Of a DNA stretch of 64,000 nucleotides, positions 34,418 to 43,805 are shown piece by piece (position 1 is the first letter of the stretch; each line of letters opens with the position of its first letter). Position numbers and translations under genes: made by a program. The stretch lies in NCBI RefSeq assembly GCF_000337915.1, contig NZ_AOJE01000016.1, positions 16,472 through 80,471 on the forward strand, written 5' to 3'. The notes beneath the pieces are model-generated. The model was not told where the DNA came from and did no database searches. It worked only from the letters and a program-made list of their open reading frames with translations. The DNA is from Halorubrum saccharovorum DSM 1137 (GTDB lineage Archaea; Halobacteriota; Halobacteria; Halobacteriales; Haloferacaceae).

Positions 34418-36027
34418 GTCGCCAGCTTCGCGTGGAGGACCCATAAGTGGTCAGTCAGAAGTGTGAGCGCCCAGTCAGAAGCGATCAAGTCGGCCTTCCG
34501 GTCGCTCCCCTCGCGACACTCTCGCGCGCCGACCGTCCGAACCCGGACCCCGCCGCTCCCGGAGACGTCGACCTCGACCGACGAGACCGTTACCGATTCC
34601 GTCTCCGTACCGGAGAATCCCGCCGCGCGGCCACAGAGGTGCGCGAGCGTCGCGTCGACGCGGTCGGCGTCGTCGGCCGGCAGCAGGGAGAAGTGCTTCC
34701 GCCAGCGGGCGGTGGGATAGCCTCGGGCGTCCGAGGGCGGACGGTCGGCCGCGATCGGGTCGCCGTACAGCGCGTCGATCCGGTCGCCGTCGGCGGTCGT
34801 CGCCGTCGCGAGCACGAGGTCGTCGGCCGACGGCGGCTCCGGCGCGAACATGTCCCAGTCGCTCTCGGCTGGGTCGGACACCGCCGCGACGGGCTCGGGC
34901 GCGTCGACGACCCCGAGCCCCATCGCGGTCCACGCGAGCAGCGAGACGAGGAGGACCGCGGCGACGGCGGAGAGGGCGGGGTCTCGGACGGCTCGGGCGG
35001 CTCGGGCGGCTCGGGCGGGGAGCAGTCTGCGACTCGTTGCGGCCGATCCGACGCCCGGGGACGTGGCGCGCCGCTCGACCGCCGACCGGAATCGCCCGAT
35101 CGCCGGGGCGGCCAGCGACTCGGCTCGGTCCCAGACGAACGGCGGGAGGAAGGGAAGAAGCGCGGTCGCCGACACCGCGGAGAAGACGCCGATCTGGAGC
35201 GTGAACGCCATCGAGAGGTGCGCGACGACGAGGGTGCCGGCGAGCGCCGTCCGAATCCGCCCGGCTGCCGCGACGAGCAGCGGCGACGCGACGAGCAGCG
35301 CGAGCCAGCCGTAGGTCGCGGCCGCGAGCAGCGCCGGACTTTCGGGCACCAGACCCCCGAGCGGGCCGTGGAGGTACGTGAGCCGGAAGACGGTCTCGAC
35401 CGCCTCGCCAGCGGGCCACGCCTCGCCGCGGAGCTTCACGACCGCGTTCGAGACGTAGACCGAGAGGACGACGGCCAGCAGGAGGGCCGAGGCGGGACCG
35501 GCGAACCGGGAGCGCCCGGTCGGGGATCGGCCTTCCAGCGCGGCACCCCGCCTCCGAACGGCGTCCACCGACCAACGCGCGCCGAGGGGACACAGCAGGC
35601 CCGCCCCGAGCGCCTGCCAGAGCAGCGTGTCGCCGGCGTTGAGCACGAACGGGTTCCGCGCCTGCAGCGACGCGAGCAGGACCAGCGAGGCCGCCGCCGC
35701 GAGTCGGGTCCGGTAGCCGATCGCGAGCGCGGCGGCGGCGAGCGCGGCGAGGAGGAACAGCAGGCCGACAGCCCACGCGTCGCCCGAGAGCGCGTGCAAC
35801 GAGAAGCGAGCGAGGGGATACGACTCCGCGAGCAGCGATCGGGGGAGCACGCCGGCGTCGGTGTAGAACGCCGTCAGGTTCCGGGCGCGCAGCGCGAGGT
35901 CGACGAGGAGCACGACGCCGAGCGCGATACGGAACGCCGCGAGCGCTCGCGGGTCGATTCCGATCCGGCGCCGGAGCGCCGCGCGGAGGCGGTCGGTGAG
36001 CGAGGGCTCGGACGGGGAGTCCGGCAT
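34414..36027 (-). CDS. HTTM domain membrane protein
   Basis: A 537-residue protein of the HTTM family (the fold of vitamin K-dependent gamma-carboxylase). About eight membrane helices from residue 25 to 400 are followed by a soluble domain. Typical phrases are DPRALAAFRIALGVVLLVDL and LYTDAG-like FYTDAGVLPRSLL, and LQARNPFVLNAGDTLLW. Two cysteines sit in the tail (HLCGRAAGF, ARECREG). The reaction is unknown for archaeal members. The start is uncertain: ATG 36027 is chosen, a GTG at 36084 gives 19 more acidic residues. The stop overlaps the glycosyltransferase start. Confidence 0.78.
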   Translation of the reverse strand: MPDSPSEPSLTDRLRAALRRRIGIDPRALAAFRIALGVVLLVDLALRARNLTAFYTDAGVLPRSLLAESYPLARFSLHALSGDAWAVGLLFLLAALAAAALAIGYRTRLAAAASLVLLASLQARNPFVLNAGDTLLWQALGAGLLCPLGARWSVDAVRRRGAALEGRSPTGRSRFAGPASALLLAVVLSVYVSNAVVKLRGEAWPAGEAVETVFRLTYLHGPLGGLVPESPALLAAATYGWLALLVASPLLVAAAGRIRTALAGTLVVAHLSMAFTLQIGVFSAVSATALLPFLPPFVWDRAESLAAPAIGRFRSAVERRATSPGVGSAATSRRLLPARAARAARAVRDPALSAVAAVLLVSLLAWTAMGLGVVDAPEPVAAVSDPAESDWDMFAPEPPSADDLVLATATTADGDRIDALYGDPIAADRPPSDARGYPTARWRKHFSLLPADDADRVDATLAHLCGRAAGFSGTETESVTVSSVEVDVSGSGGVRVRTVGARECREGSDRKADLIASDWALTLLTDHLWVLHAKLAT

Positions 36028-36205
36028 CTCGACACCGGTTCCGGAGTCGGCGGCGGATTCGGCGTCATCCCGGCGTTCGGCCACGATGGTGGGATTCCCC
36101 GAGCGGCGTGGATAGGTCTTGCGGCGGGAGGAAGTGAAAGGCCGAGGACGGACCGACCCCACCGCTTTCCGGGCGCTTATTGGGACGCCATGGCGATCCT
36201 CGCCT

Positions 36206-37102
36206 ATGCGCGTCATCGCTCACGGCGGCGCCGGGGGGATCCCGGACGAGCCGGCTCCCAGACAGGCGACGCTCGACGAGGCGACCCGCCGCGGCGTCGA
36301 CGCCGACACGACCCTCGGCGCGGTCGAGGCGGCGCTCGGCGTCCTCGAATCCGACCCGCGCTTTAACGCCGGCGTCGGCGGCGCGGTCCAGTCCGACGGG
36401 GTCGTCCGCACCGACGCGGGCGTGATGACTTCGGACCGCGAGATCGGCGCGGCCTGCTCGATGCCCGGCGTCGAGCGCGCGGCGAGCGTCGCCCGCGTCG
36501 TCCACTCGGAGACGCCCCACGTCTTCGTCTCCGGCGAACACGCGGTCGACCTCGCCGACGAGTTCGGGATCGAGACGGGCGTCGACCTGCTCACCGACGA
36601 GAACCGGGAGCGGTACGAGGAGGAGGACCCGCCGCGGGGCGGTCCCCGCGAGCACCTCGACTGGCTCGCGACGCGGTTCGGCTCGGGCGAGGATCAGGCG
36701 GGGGGAACGGGCGAGAAAGACACCGCCCCCGACCACGACACGGTCGGCGCGGTCGCGACCGACGGCGAGACGTTCGCGGCGGCGACCTCCACCGGCGGGC
36801 GGTCGTTCGCGCTCGCGGGGCGCGTCGGCGACGTGCCGCAGGTCGGGTCGGGCTTCTTCTGTACCCCGGCCGGCGGCGCGAGCGCGACGGGCGCCGGCGA
36901 GGACATCGCGCGCGTCACGCTCTCGCGGCGGGCGGTGGGGTATCTCGAAGACGGAATTGGGGCGCAGGAGGCGGCCGACAGGGCGATCGACGAGTTCGAG
37001 GCGATCACCGGGTCGGGCGCCGGCGTGATCGTTCTCGGGGAGGAGGGCGCCGGGAGCGCGTTCAACACCGACGGGATGCAGACGAGCATCGCTTATAAGT
37101 AG
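36206..37102 (+). CDS. Isoaspartyl peptidase / L-asparaginase (Ntn hydrolase)
   Basis: A 298-residue plant-type asparaginase that self-cleaves to free an N-terminal threonine. The nucleophile Thr is in DHDTVGAVATD; the substrate-binding glycine-rich loops NAGVGGAVQSDGVVRTDAG and TSTGG (in AAATSTGGRSFALAG) and GSGFFC follow. It removes isoaspartyl damage from peptides and/or hydrolyses asparagine. The ATG at 36206 starts at the family start (RVIAHGGAGG). The final codons (IAYK) lie inside the gcttataag boundary of structured repeat copy 2. Confidence 0.92.
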   Translation: MRVIAHGGAGGIPDEPAPRQATLDEATRRGVDADTTLGAVEAALGVLESDPRFNAGVGGAVQSDGVVRTDAGVMTSDREIGAACSMPGVERAASVARVVHSETPHVFVSGEHAVDLADEFGIETGVDLLTDENRERYEEEDPPRGGPREHLDWLATRFGSGEDQAGGTGEKDTAPDHDTVGAVATDGETFAAATSTGGRSFALAGRVGDVPQVGSGFFCTPAGGASATGAGEDIARVTLSRRAVGYLEDGIGAQEAADRAIDEFEAITGSGAGVIVLGEEGAGSAFNTDGMQTSIAYK

Positions 37103-37546
37103 ACGATGGTGTGCTGGTCGATCGTGTATAAACGACCAACACCGCGATGACCACTTCCGAAGCCCCAGCCGCTCGGCTATACGCGATCGGTGACTCGACG
37201 GCGAACACGTCCAAAGCCCCAGTCGCGAGGACTCGATGGGCTCGCTGCGGTCCTCGGTCGCTCGCGTTGCTCGCTCTCTGTGGTCCTTGCGTCGCCCGTC
37301 TTCGTCCTTCCGGGAGACTCCGTCTCCCGTTTTTCCGCTCGCTTCGCTCGCGAAAATCGCGACTACCCCTTTGAGTCCCGCCCCGCACAGCACCGCAGCC
37401 TCACACCTCCCCAGCCTCGTCGGTCGCCCTCCGCGTTGCTCCGGGCGACCGACTCCCTCGCGCCGTCGGCTCGCGGCCCTGCGGGCCGCTCGCCGGGGCG
37501 CGCCACCCGGAAAGATCGGCTGGGCATCGCCGATCAGTTATAAACG
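37091..37546 (-). repeat. Structured intergenic repeat element, copy 2 (long form, minus orientation)
   Basis: A ~456-base element between gcttataag (inside the asparaginase stop region) and gttataaac. In its own orientation (minus) it has GCGGCCC/GGGCCGC (37473-37489), then an 11-bp stem GTCGGTCGCCC/GGGCGACCGAC around a 13-base loop (37419-37453), then gaggctggggaggtgtgagg, a ggactcaaaggggtagtcgcg block, a CGGGAGAC/GTCTCCCG hairpin (37311-37329), a gacgcaaggacc block, and two ctggggctt(t/c)gg blocks. These blocks recur in the same order in copy 3. It fills the 522-base gap between asparaginase and cofD. Confidence 0.85.
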
Positions 37547-37624
37547 AATCCGCTGCGTCCACCCCGATCGGCCTCGTCGCTCGCGGAGGCGAGGATACAA
37601 ATCCGCCCGCCGCCTTGCGCCGGT

Positions 37625-38635
37625 ATGGTCACGTTCCTCGCCGGCGGTACGGGGACGCCGAAGCTCCTCGACGGGGCGACCCGCGTGTGGGACCCCGCGG
37701 AGGTCGCGGTCGTCGCCAACACGGGCGACGACGTCGAGCTCGGCGGCCACCTCGTCTGTCCCGACGTCGACACCGTGCTGTTCGCCGGCGGCGGCGTCCT
37801 CGACCGCGAGACGTGGTGGGGGATCGCGGACGACACGACGGCGACTCACGAGGAGCTCCGCCGGCTCGCCGACGAGGTCGGGCTCGAAACGGGCCCCCGC
37901 TACCTCGACGACGAGGCGCAGACGGCGGGCCGCGAGATCGCCCGCTGGCGGCGCTTCTCGGGCGTCGGCGAGTTCATGGAGATCGGCGACCGCGACCGCG
38001 CGGTCCACGTCGCGCGCACGAGCCTGCTCGACGAGGGGAGGTCGCTCACCGAGGCGGTCCGGACCCTCGGGGACGCGTTCGACCTCGACGTCGACCTCCT
38101 CCCGATGTCCGACGACCCGGTCGCGACGCTGATCCACACCGAGGCGGGCGAGACGATCCACTTCCAAGAGTACTGGGTCGCGCGCCGGGGCGAGCCAGCG
38201 GTCGCGGACGTGGAGTTCCGGGGCGCGGACGACGCAGAGCCGACGAATGCGGTCCTGGAGGCCCTCACCGATCCGGTCGTTATCGGCCCCTCGAACCCCG
38301 TGACGAGCGTCGGTCCGATGCTGGCGCTCCCGGGCGTCGAGGCCGCGCTGTCGGCGACCCCGGTGGTCGCCGTCTCCCCGTTCGTCGGCGAGGAGGTGTT
38401 CTCCGGGCCCGCCGCCGACCTGATGGCGGGCGTCGGTCGCGAGCCCTCGACCGCGGGCGTCGCCGACGCGTACCCGTTCGCGGACGCGTTCGTCCTCGAC
38501 GACGCGGACGGCACCGACCTGCGCGACCGGCACCCCGACCTGCACGTCGAGCGCACCGACACCCGCATCGACGACGAAGACGACGCAGAGCGCGTCTCGC
38601 GTGCCTGTGAGCGCGCGCTGGGGGCGGTCTCGTGA
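37625..38635 (+). CDS. cofD: 2-phospho-L-lactate transferase CofD
   Basis: Joins the lactyl-phosphate moiety to Fo in coenzyme F420 biosynthesis. The 336-residue protein begins [18 protein letters not shown], the nucleotide-binding signature of CofD, and contains [23 protein letters not shown], and the later [13 protein letters not shown]. Its stop overlaps the next start by GTGA, the first of three such overlaps in a four-gene cluster. Confidence 0.95.
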   Translation: MVTFLAGGTGTPKLLDGATRVWDPAEVAVVANTGDDVELGGHLVCPDVDTVLFAGGGVLDRETWWGIADDTTATHEELRRLADEVGLETGPRYLDDEAQTAGREIARWRRFSGVGEFMEIGDRDRAVHVARTSLLDEGRSLTEAVRTLGDAFDLDVDLLPMSDDPVATLIHTEAGETIHFQEYWVARRGEPAVADVEFRGADDAEPTNAVLEALTDPVVIGPSNPVTSVGPMLALPGVEAALSATPVVAVSPFVGEEVFSGPAADLMAGVGREPSTAGVADAYPFADAFVLDDADGTDLRDRHPDLHVERTDTRIDDEDDAERVSRACERALGAVS

Positions 38636-39474
38636 GCGACCCCGCGTCCGGCGGCGACCCGTTCCTCGCCGCGGCCAGCCTCAGCGGCGCGGCCGACGCC
38701 GACTGGGCGCGGGCCGCGGCCCCGCACGTCGACGCCGCGATCCTCGGGGGGATCGCGCTCGACCCGGCGAGCCGGTCCGCGGCGCGCGATCTCGTCGCCC
38801 GCGACCGCTCGGAGTTCCTCCCCGCGGACCCGGTCGCGTGGATCGACCGCCAGCTCGGCCGGCTCGCCGACGCCCCCCTGCGCCCCGGCGTCAACGTCCG
38901 GAGCGCGACCCTCGCTCCGGTTCGCGAGGCGGCGGCGGTCTGCGCCGAGCGCGGCGCGGTCTGCGAGGTGAACGCGCACTGCCGACAGCCCGAACTGCGC
39001 GCGGTCGGGTGCGGCGAGTCGCTGCTCCGGGACGCCGACCGACTGGCCGCGTACGTGGCCGCGGCCGCCGAGACCGGCGCGGCGACGAGCGTGAAGGTCC
39101 GCGCCGAGGTCCCCGGCGTCGACCTCGTCGCCGTCGCGGACGCGGTCGCCGACGCGGGCGCCGACTGGCTCCACGTCGACGCGATGGACTCCGAAGGAGT
39201 CATCTCGGATCTGACCGCCGGGCGGGAGCGCGACGCGGGCGACGCCGGCGAGCCCCACCGCCCCCGCGACGACCTCACCGTGATCGCCAACAACGGCGTT
39301 CGCGGGCGGGAGACCGTCGCGGAGTACGCCGCGTACGGCGCCGACGCCGTGAGCGTCGGCCGGCCCAGCAAACTCCCGCCATCCCTCTCCCGGGTCGCCG
39401 ACGCGGTGGCGGCGTGGCGGGAGGGAGAACTGCTCGCGGGGGGCTCGGGGGTCGCACCGGAGGCGCCGCCGTGA
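38632..39474 (+). CDS. FMN-linked TIM-barrel protein, dihydrouridine synthase-like
   Basis: A 280-residue TIM-barrel protein whose pattern follows tRNA-dihydrouridine synthase/dihydroorotate dehydrogenase-like enzymes. The phosphate-binding end reads [20 protein letters not shown], then [14 protein letters not shown]. The core contains [20 protein letters not shown] and [12 protein letters not shown]. It is shorter than true Dus enzymes and lacks an obvious tRNA-binding tail, so another flavin reaction is possible, perhaps in cofactor synthesis given its neighbours. It starts with GTG overlapping the cofD stop. Confidence 0.72.
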   Translation: MSDPASGGDPFLAAASLSGAADADWARAAAPHVDAAILGGIALDPASRSAARDLVARDRSEFLPADPVAWIDRQLGRLADAPLRPGVNVRSATLAPVREAAAVCAERGAVCEVNAHCRQPELRAVGCGESLLRDADRLAAYVAAAAETGAATSVKVRAEVPGVDLVAVADAVADAGADWLHVDAMDSEGVISDLTAGRERDAGDAGEPHRPRDDLTVIANNGVRGRETVAEYAAYGADAVSVGRPSKLPPSLSRVADAVAAWREGELLAGGSGVAPEAPP

Positions 39475-40421
39475 TGTCGAGCCCCGTCGACGACGCGACC
39501 CTCGCGCTGCTGCTGGAGGTGGCCGGAACCCCCAAACCGGGCAACGTCGACCGACACCGGGACCTCGACGACCTCCGGTTCGAGGCGTTCCTCGGCGGGG
39601 CGGTGGGCGCCCGCGAGGGCCTCGAACCGGCCGTGGACGAGGAGACGGGGATCGGCCGCGCCTTCGAGCGCGGCGTCGCGGGGATGGCGTCGCGGGCCGG
39701 GACGAACACCCAGTTCGGCTGTCTGCTCCTGCTCGTCCCGCTGATGCGAGCGACGGTCGATCGCGCGGAGCCCGGCGGGGCGCCCTCCCCGGAAGCGGTC
39801 GATCGCGCGGTCCGAGCGACGACCGTCGACGACGCCGTCGCGTTCTACCGCGCGTTCGAGCACGTCGACGTCGCGGTCGGAGACCCACCCGCGGACGCCG
39901 CCGATCTCGACGTGCGACGCGGAAGCGACGCGGCTCCGGCGCTGCGCGAGCGAGGCGCGACCTTGCGGGACGTGATGGCGCTCTCCGCGGACCCGTCCGA
40001 TCCCGACCGCGTCCCCGACCGCAACGCGCGGGAGTGGGTCGAGGGGTTCCCGCGGGCGTTCCGCGCGGCCGAGTGGATCCGGAGCGACGAGGGTCCCCTG
40101 ACCGACCGCGCGGCCCGGGCGTTCCTCGGGCTGCTCGCGGCCGAACCCGACACCCTGGTCGCGGCGAACCGCGGCCCGGATGCGGCGCGCGCGGCCAGCG
40201 AGCGCGCGGCCGCGCTGCTCGGCGGGCCGGGCGAGACACCCGACGCGCTCGCCGGCGTCGACGGGATCGACGCGGCGGCGGTCCACGGCGCCGACCTCGA
40301 CGCCGCGGAGGGGTTGGCGACCGCGTTCGTCGACGAGGGGATCAACCCCGGGACGACCGCCGACCTCACCTGCGCCGCGCTGTACGTCGTCCTCCGGCGG
40401 GGGGCGGAGGTGGCGCCGTGA
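39474..40421 (+). CDS. CitG/MdcB-like triphosphoribosyl-dephospho-CoA synthase family protein
   Basis: A 315-residue all-helical protein of the CitG family. It starts with LLLEVAGTPKPGNVDRHRDL, the family signature, followed by NTQFGCLLLLVPL and the C-terminal DEGINPGTTADLTCAAL, where GxNPGT is characteristic. Bacterial CitG makes a citrate-lyase prosthetic group precursor; archaea have no such enzyme, and related archaeal genes occur with pterin or F420 cofactor genes. The actual reaction is open. The start overlaps the previous stop and the end overlaps DUF447. Confidence 0.82.
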   Translation: MSSPVDDATLALLLEVAGTPKPGNVDRHRDLDDLRFEAFLGGAVGAREGLEPAVDEETGIGRAFERGVAGMASRAGTNTQFGCLLLLVPLMRATVDRAEPGGAPSPEAVDRAVRATTVDDAVAFYRAFEHVDVAVGDPPADAADLDVRRGSDAAPALRERGATLRDVMALSADPSDPDRVPDRNAREWVEGFPRAFRAAEWIRSDEGPLTDRAARAFLGLLAAEPDTLVAANRGPDAARAASERAAALLGGPGETPDALAGVDGIDAAAVHGADLDAAEGLATAFVDEGINPGTTADLTCAALYVVLRRGAEVAP

Positions 40422-41059
40422 GCGGGACCGACCGCGACGGCTCCGACGCCGTCACGCCCCCCGGTTGGCCCGTCGCCCTCCGGGGCGTCACCGAGTCGGT
40501 CGTGACGACGCTCGGACCGAACGACCGCTGGAACGTCGCGGCGCTCGGGCTTCACGCGCCGGACGACCCGAGCGACCCCGTCACGGCGCGGACGTACGGT
40601 CGCACCCGGACGTGGCGGAACTTCGCGGAGCGCGGCGGCGGCGTCGTGCAGTTCGCGCCCGACCCGCGGACGTTCGTCGACGCCGCGCTGACGGTCCACG
40701 AGGTCGACGAGCCGGTGCTCCCGACCGCCGACGCGTGGGTCGAGGTGACGGTCGAGGAGATCGGACGCGAGACCGAGGGCGACACCACGGTCCGGACGTG
40801 GGCGCTCGACCCGGTCGAACAGGCGGTCGTGAGAGAGCGCGTTCCGACGATCAACCGCGGGTTCGGAGCGGTCGTCGACGCGACGGTGGCGGCCTCGCGG
40901 CTTGACGTACCGGAGTTCGACACGGCCGAGCTCCTCGATCGGCTGCGGTACTTCGCGGACGTGGTCGAGCGGTGCGGCGGACCGGCGGAGCGCGAGGCGT
41001 TCGCTAGAATCGACGAGGCGACCGGGTGGCGGGAGCGCGCGGACGGCGACGAGGAGTAG
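40418..41059 (+). CDS. DUF447 domain protein (FMN-binding split-barrel-like)
   Basis: A 213-residue protein matching DUF447, a flavin-reductase-like split barrel. Seen are TTLGPNDRWNVAALGLHAP at the start of the barrel, RTWRNFAERGGGVVQFAPDP, and a C-terminal helical segment LLDRLRYFADVVERCGG. In methanogens and methylotrophs DUF447 genes cluster with tetrahydromethanopterin-related genes; a linked cofactor role here is an inference. It is the last gene of the four-gene overlapped cluster. Confidence 0.82.
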   Translation: MSGTDRDGSDAVTPPGWPVALRGVTESVVTTLGPNDRWNVAALGLHAPDDPSDPVTARTYGRTRTWRNFAERGGGVVQFAPDPRTFVDAALTVHEVDEPVLPTADAWVEVTVEEIGRETEGDTTVRTWALDPVEQAVVRERVPTINRGFGAVVDATVAASRLDVPEFDTAELLDRLRYFADVVERCGGPAEREAFARIDEATGWRERADGDEE

Positions 41060-41152
41060 CCCTCGGCCGTGAAGACGATCGACGCGAGCGCGCCTGCGGC
41101 CCGCTCGCGGCGTAACGAACCCTTTTAGTTCGGGCCGGAGGTATTGCCCGAT

Positions 41153-41347
41153 ATGGCTATCAAACCCAAGTACATCAAGCAGCTCGGGAAGGTCCTGCTT
41201 GAGCGGTACCCCGACTCGTTCAACACGGACTTCGAGACGAACAAGGAGAGCGTCACCGCGCTGACGACCGTCGAGTCGAAGGGCGTCCGCAACCGGATCG
41301 CCGGCTACGTCACCCAGAAGAAGGCGCAGGCAGCCCAGAAGGCGTAA
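41153..41347 (+). CDS. rps17e: Small ribosomal subunit protein eS17
   Basis: Archaeal S17e, 64 residues, the usual length. The start MAIKPKYIKQLGKVLLERYP and the internal FNTDFETNKESV and SKGVRNRIAGYVT are typical. CCTTTTAGTT at ~41121-41130 gives a TATA box ~28 bases before the ATG. Confidence 0.96.
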   Translation: MAIKPKYIKQLGKVLLERYPDSFNTDFETNKESVTALTTVESKGVRNRIAGYVTQKKAQAAQKA

Positions 41348-41484
41348 GCGGGTCGAGTTCTCTCCGTTCGTTCCGTCCGCCGTCGAGCCGCGACTCTCGC
41401 CGTTGCCGCCGTCGCTGGCGGCGGTGAGCCGATATCTCTCCCGCTCCCCAGGTTTATCCCCGAAGCCGCGGCCACCTCGTCGCG

Positions 41485-42720
41485 ATGGACGCGCTGGTCC
41501 GACCTGTCGTCGACCCGGGATTCGCGGCGACGGCGCTGGCGTTCCTGTGTGGGGGCGTCGCGCTCGGGACCGCGAGCGGGCTCGTTCCGGGGCTCCACGC
41601 CAACAACTTCGCGCTGCTTCTGGCCGGGCTGGCTCCCTCGATATCTGCCGACCCGCTGCTCGTCGGCGTCGCGATGCTCGGGGCGGGCGTGGTCCACTCC
41701 TTCCTTGACATCGTGCCCGCGCTCGCGCTCGGCGTCCCGGACGCGGCCACGGCGGTCGCCGCGCTGCCGGGCCATCGGCTCGTGATCGCGGGACGCGGCC
41801 GCGAGGCGGTCCGGCTGTCCGCGGTCGGATCGGGGCTGGCGGTCGCGCTCGCGGTCCCGCTGGCGGTCCCGATAACGTGGATCATGATCCGCGGCTATCC
41901 CGTCGTCAGAGAGCATCTCCCGCTGCTTTTGGGCGTCGTCGTCGCCTTTCTCGTGGTCACCGAGTCGTCGAAGCGAGCCGCGCTCGGCGGGCTCGTCGCC
42001 TTCCTCGCGAGCGCGGCGCTCGGCCTCGCGACGCTCGACGCCGATCCCTCCGCACCGCTCGACGCGGGGGGCGTCCTCGCGCCGCTTTTCGCCGGGCTGT
42101 TCGGCGCTCCGGTGCTCGTCGACGCGATGGGCGGCGGGGGCGTACCGCCGCAGGGCGACGCCCGGATCGCGATGAGTCGCCGCGGGCTCGGCGCCAGCGC
42201 GGGCGGCGGGTCGCTCGCGGGCGCGGTCGTCGGATACGTGCCCGGCGTCTCCGCGGCCATCGCGGCGGTCGCGGCGCTACCGGCGGTCCCCCGAGAGGAG
42301 TCGGACCGCGGATTCGTCGTCGCCACGAGCGGCGCGAACACGGCGAACACGATATTCGCGCTGTTCGCGCTCGTCGCGCTCGGGACCCCGCGGACGGGCG
42401 TGACCGTCGCGATCGACCGCGCCGAGGTCCCCTTCGCGCTCCCGATCCTGCTGGTCGCGGCCGCGACCGCCGCCGCGTGCGGGTTCGCGCTCGTGTTGCT
42501 GGTCGGCGACGCCTATCTCCGGGTCGTCGGAAACGCGGACTACACGCGGCTGTCAGTCGGTGTCTTGGCGCTCCTCGCGATGATCTCGTACGCGTTCGCG
42601 GGCCCCTTTGGGGTTGGCGTGTTCGTCGTCGCCGGGGGACTGGGACTCGTCCCGCCGCGGGTCGGCGCCCGACGGGTCCACCTGATGGGGGTGTTGATCG
42701 GACCGCTCATCGTTGGATGA
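41485..42720 (+). CDS. TctA-like tripartite tricarboxylate transporter permease (archaeal DUF112)
   Basis: A 411-residue integral membrane protein with about ten to twelve helices. The two internally related halves each carry the TctA motif: GTASGLVPGLHANNFALLL near residue 30, and GAVVGYVPGVSAAIAAVAAL near residue 250. No TctB or binding protein gene is nearby, as is usual for archaeal members, so substrate and energetics are unknown. Confidence 0.87.
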   Translation: MDALVRPVVDPGFAATALAFLCGGVALGTASGLVPGLHANNFALLLAGLAPSISADPLLVGVAMLGAGVVHSFLDIVPALALGVPDAATAVAALPGHRLVIAGRGREAVRLSAVGSGLAVALAVPLAVPITWIMIRGYPVVREHLPLLLGVVVAFLVVTESSKRAALGGLVAFLASAALGLATLDADPSAPLDAGGVLAPLFAGLFGAPVLVDAMGGGGVPPQGDARIAMSRRGLGASAGGGSLAGAVVGYVPGVSAAIAAVAALPAVPREESDRGFVVATSGANTANTIFALFALVALGTPRTGVTVAIDRAEVPFALPILLVAAATAAACGFALVLLVGDAYLRVVGNADYTRLSVGVLALLAMISYAFAGPFGVGVFVVAGGLGLVPPRVGARRVHLMGVLIGPLIVG

Positions 42721-42804
42721 ACCACGGTACCGCGCCTCAATCGGTCGTGCGGAGGGCGAAGGCAAAGAACAACGGTTAAAAGTCGCGCGGTGGTGGTTTA
42801 CTGT

Positions 42805-42984
42805 ATGAGCGAGAGTGAAACGCAGGGCACCCGGCAGTGTGTCTCCTGTGGCATCCAGGTGGCCGGGATGAACGCCGCGCGGTTCTCCTGCCCCGACTGC
42901 GGAGAGACGATCCACCGGTGCGCCAAGTGCCGGAAGCAGAGCAACCTCTATGAGTGTCCCGACTGCGGCTTCCGAGGGCCCTAA
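42805..42984 (+). CDS. HVO_2753-type small zinc finger protein
   Basis: A 59-residue protein with four zinc-finger-type cysteine pairs (CVSCG, CPDCG, CAKCR, CPDCG), enough for two zinc ions. It matches the haloarchaeal HVO_2753 family, a structurally known double zinc finger with reported effects on motility and biofilm. The ATG at 42805 gives the family length; GTTAAAAGTC at ~42774-42783 is the TATA box. It is followed two bases later by EF-1beta, so the two share an mRNA. Confidence 0.9.
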   Translation: MSESETQGTRQCVSCGIQVAGMNAARFSCPDCGETIHRCAKCRKQSNLYECPDCGFRGP

Positions 42985-42986
42985 CA

Positions 42987-43253
42987 ATGGGAGACGTCGC
43001 CGCCAAGATCAAGGTCATGCCGAACAGCCCCGACGTGGACCTCGACGACCTGCAGGACCGGCTTGAGGAGTCGCTCCCGCAGGGCGCGAAGATCCGCGGC
43101 TTCCAGCGCGACGACGTCGCGTTCGGACTCGTCGCCCTCCTGCCGACCGTCATCGTCCCCGACGGCGCGGGCGGCACCGAGGCCGTCGAAGAGGCGTTCA
43201 AGGAAGTGGACGGCGTCGAGTCCGTCGCCGTCGAGAACGTCGGTCGCCTCTAG
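42987..43253 (+). CDS. aef1b: Elongation factor 1-beta
   Basis: The guanine nucleotide exchange factor for aEF-1alpha, 88 residues. The start [19 protein letters not shown], the internal [14 protein letters not shown] and the C-terminal [19 protein letters not shown] are characteristic. Co-transcribed with the zinc finger gene. Confidence 0.95.
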   Translation: MGDVAAKIKVMPNSPDVDLDDLQDRLEESLPQGAKIRGFQRDDVAFGLVALLPTVIVPDGAGGTEAVEEAFKEVDGVESVAVENVGRL

Positions 43254-43376
43254 GCGACTACGTCCTCGTCGTCAGCGACGAAAAAGCGGCTTTTCCGCGT
43301 TCGACCGTCCGCCCGGAGAGCGACGGCTACGTGGTCGTCCGGGGAGTGTGACCCTGTCCGTCCGGAGATGTTCAGG

Positions 43377-43745
43377 CTACGCGAGGCGGTCCGTGATCCA
43401 CTCGGTGAGGTCGTCGCCGGGGATGAATCCCTCCGCGCGGCGCGCGACCGGCTCGCCGTCGACGAACAGCACGAACAGCGGGACGCTCCGCACGTCGAAC
43501 CGCTCGACGAGCGGCGGGTCGTCTCGGGGGTTCACCGTGGCGACCGCGATGTCGAGCTCGCGGGCGACGTTGCCGAGGACGGGTTCCATGCTCGCGCAGA
43601 TGCCGCAGCCGTCCGTGTAGAACTCGATCACGGCCGTGTCCGCGTCGTCGACGAACGCGTCGAGCTCGGCAGCGTCGGCGAGGGATGTCGGTCGCCGGAC
43701 CTCCGCGGCGGATCCGGTGTTCTCTGAGTCGGTCTTGGGCACCAT
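43377..43745 (-). CDS. Thioredoxin-fold protein with CGIC active site
   Basis: A 122-residue thioredoxin-like protein. The active site is CGIC in EFYTDGCGICASMEPV, in place of CGPC, and the cis-proline loop is SVPLFVLFVDGEP. The missing proline between the cysteines usually shifts the redox potential. The ATG at 43745 follows a TTTATGAC box by ~27 bases; an ATG two codons earlier is possible. Partner unknown. Confidence 0.87.
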   Translation of the reverse strand: MVPKTDSENTGSAAEVRRPTSLADAAELDAFVDDADTAVIEFYTDGCGICASMEPVLGNVARELDIAVATVNPRDDPPLVERFDVRSVPLFVLFVDGEPVARRAEGFIPGDDLTEWITDRLA

Positions 43746-43805
43746 ACACATTATTGTCGTCGAAGGGTCATAAAGGCTCGTATCGGGGTCGTGACGGTGT
43801 CGTCC

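Noticed and set aside
37236..38132. 298-residue plus frame spanning repeat copy 2 and the start of cofD
   Set aside because: Crosses the repeat and runs out of frame through cofD; composition is shadow-like.
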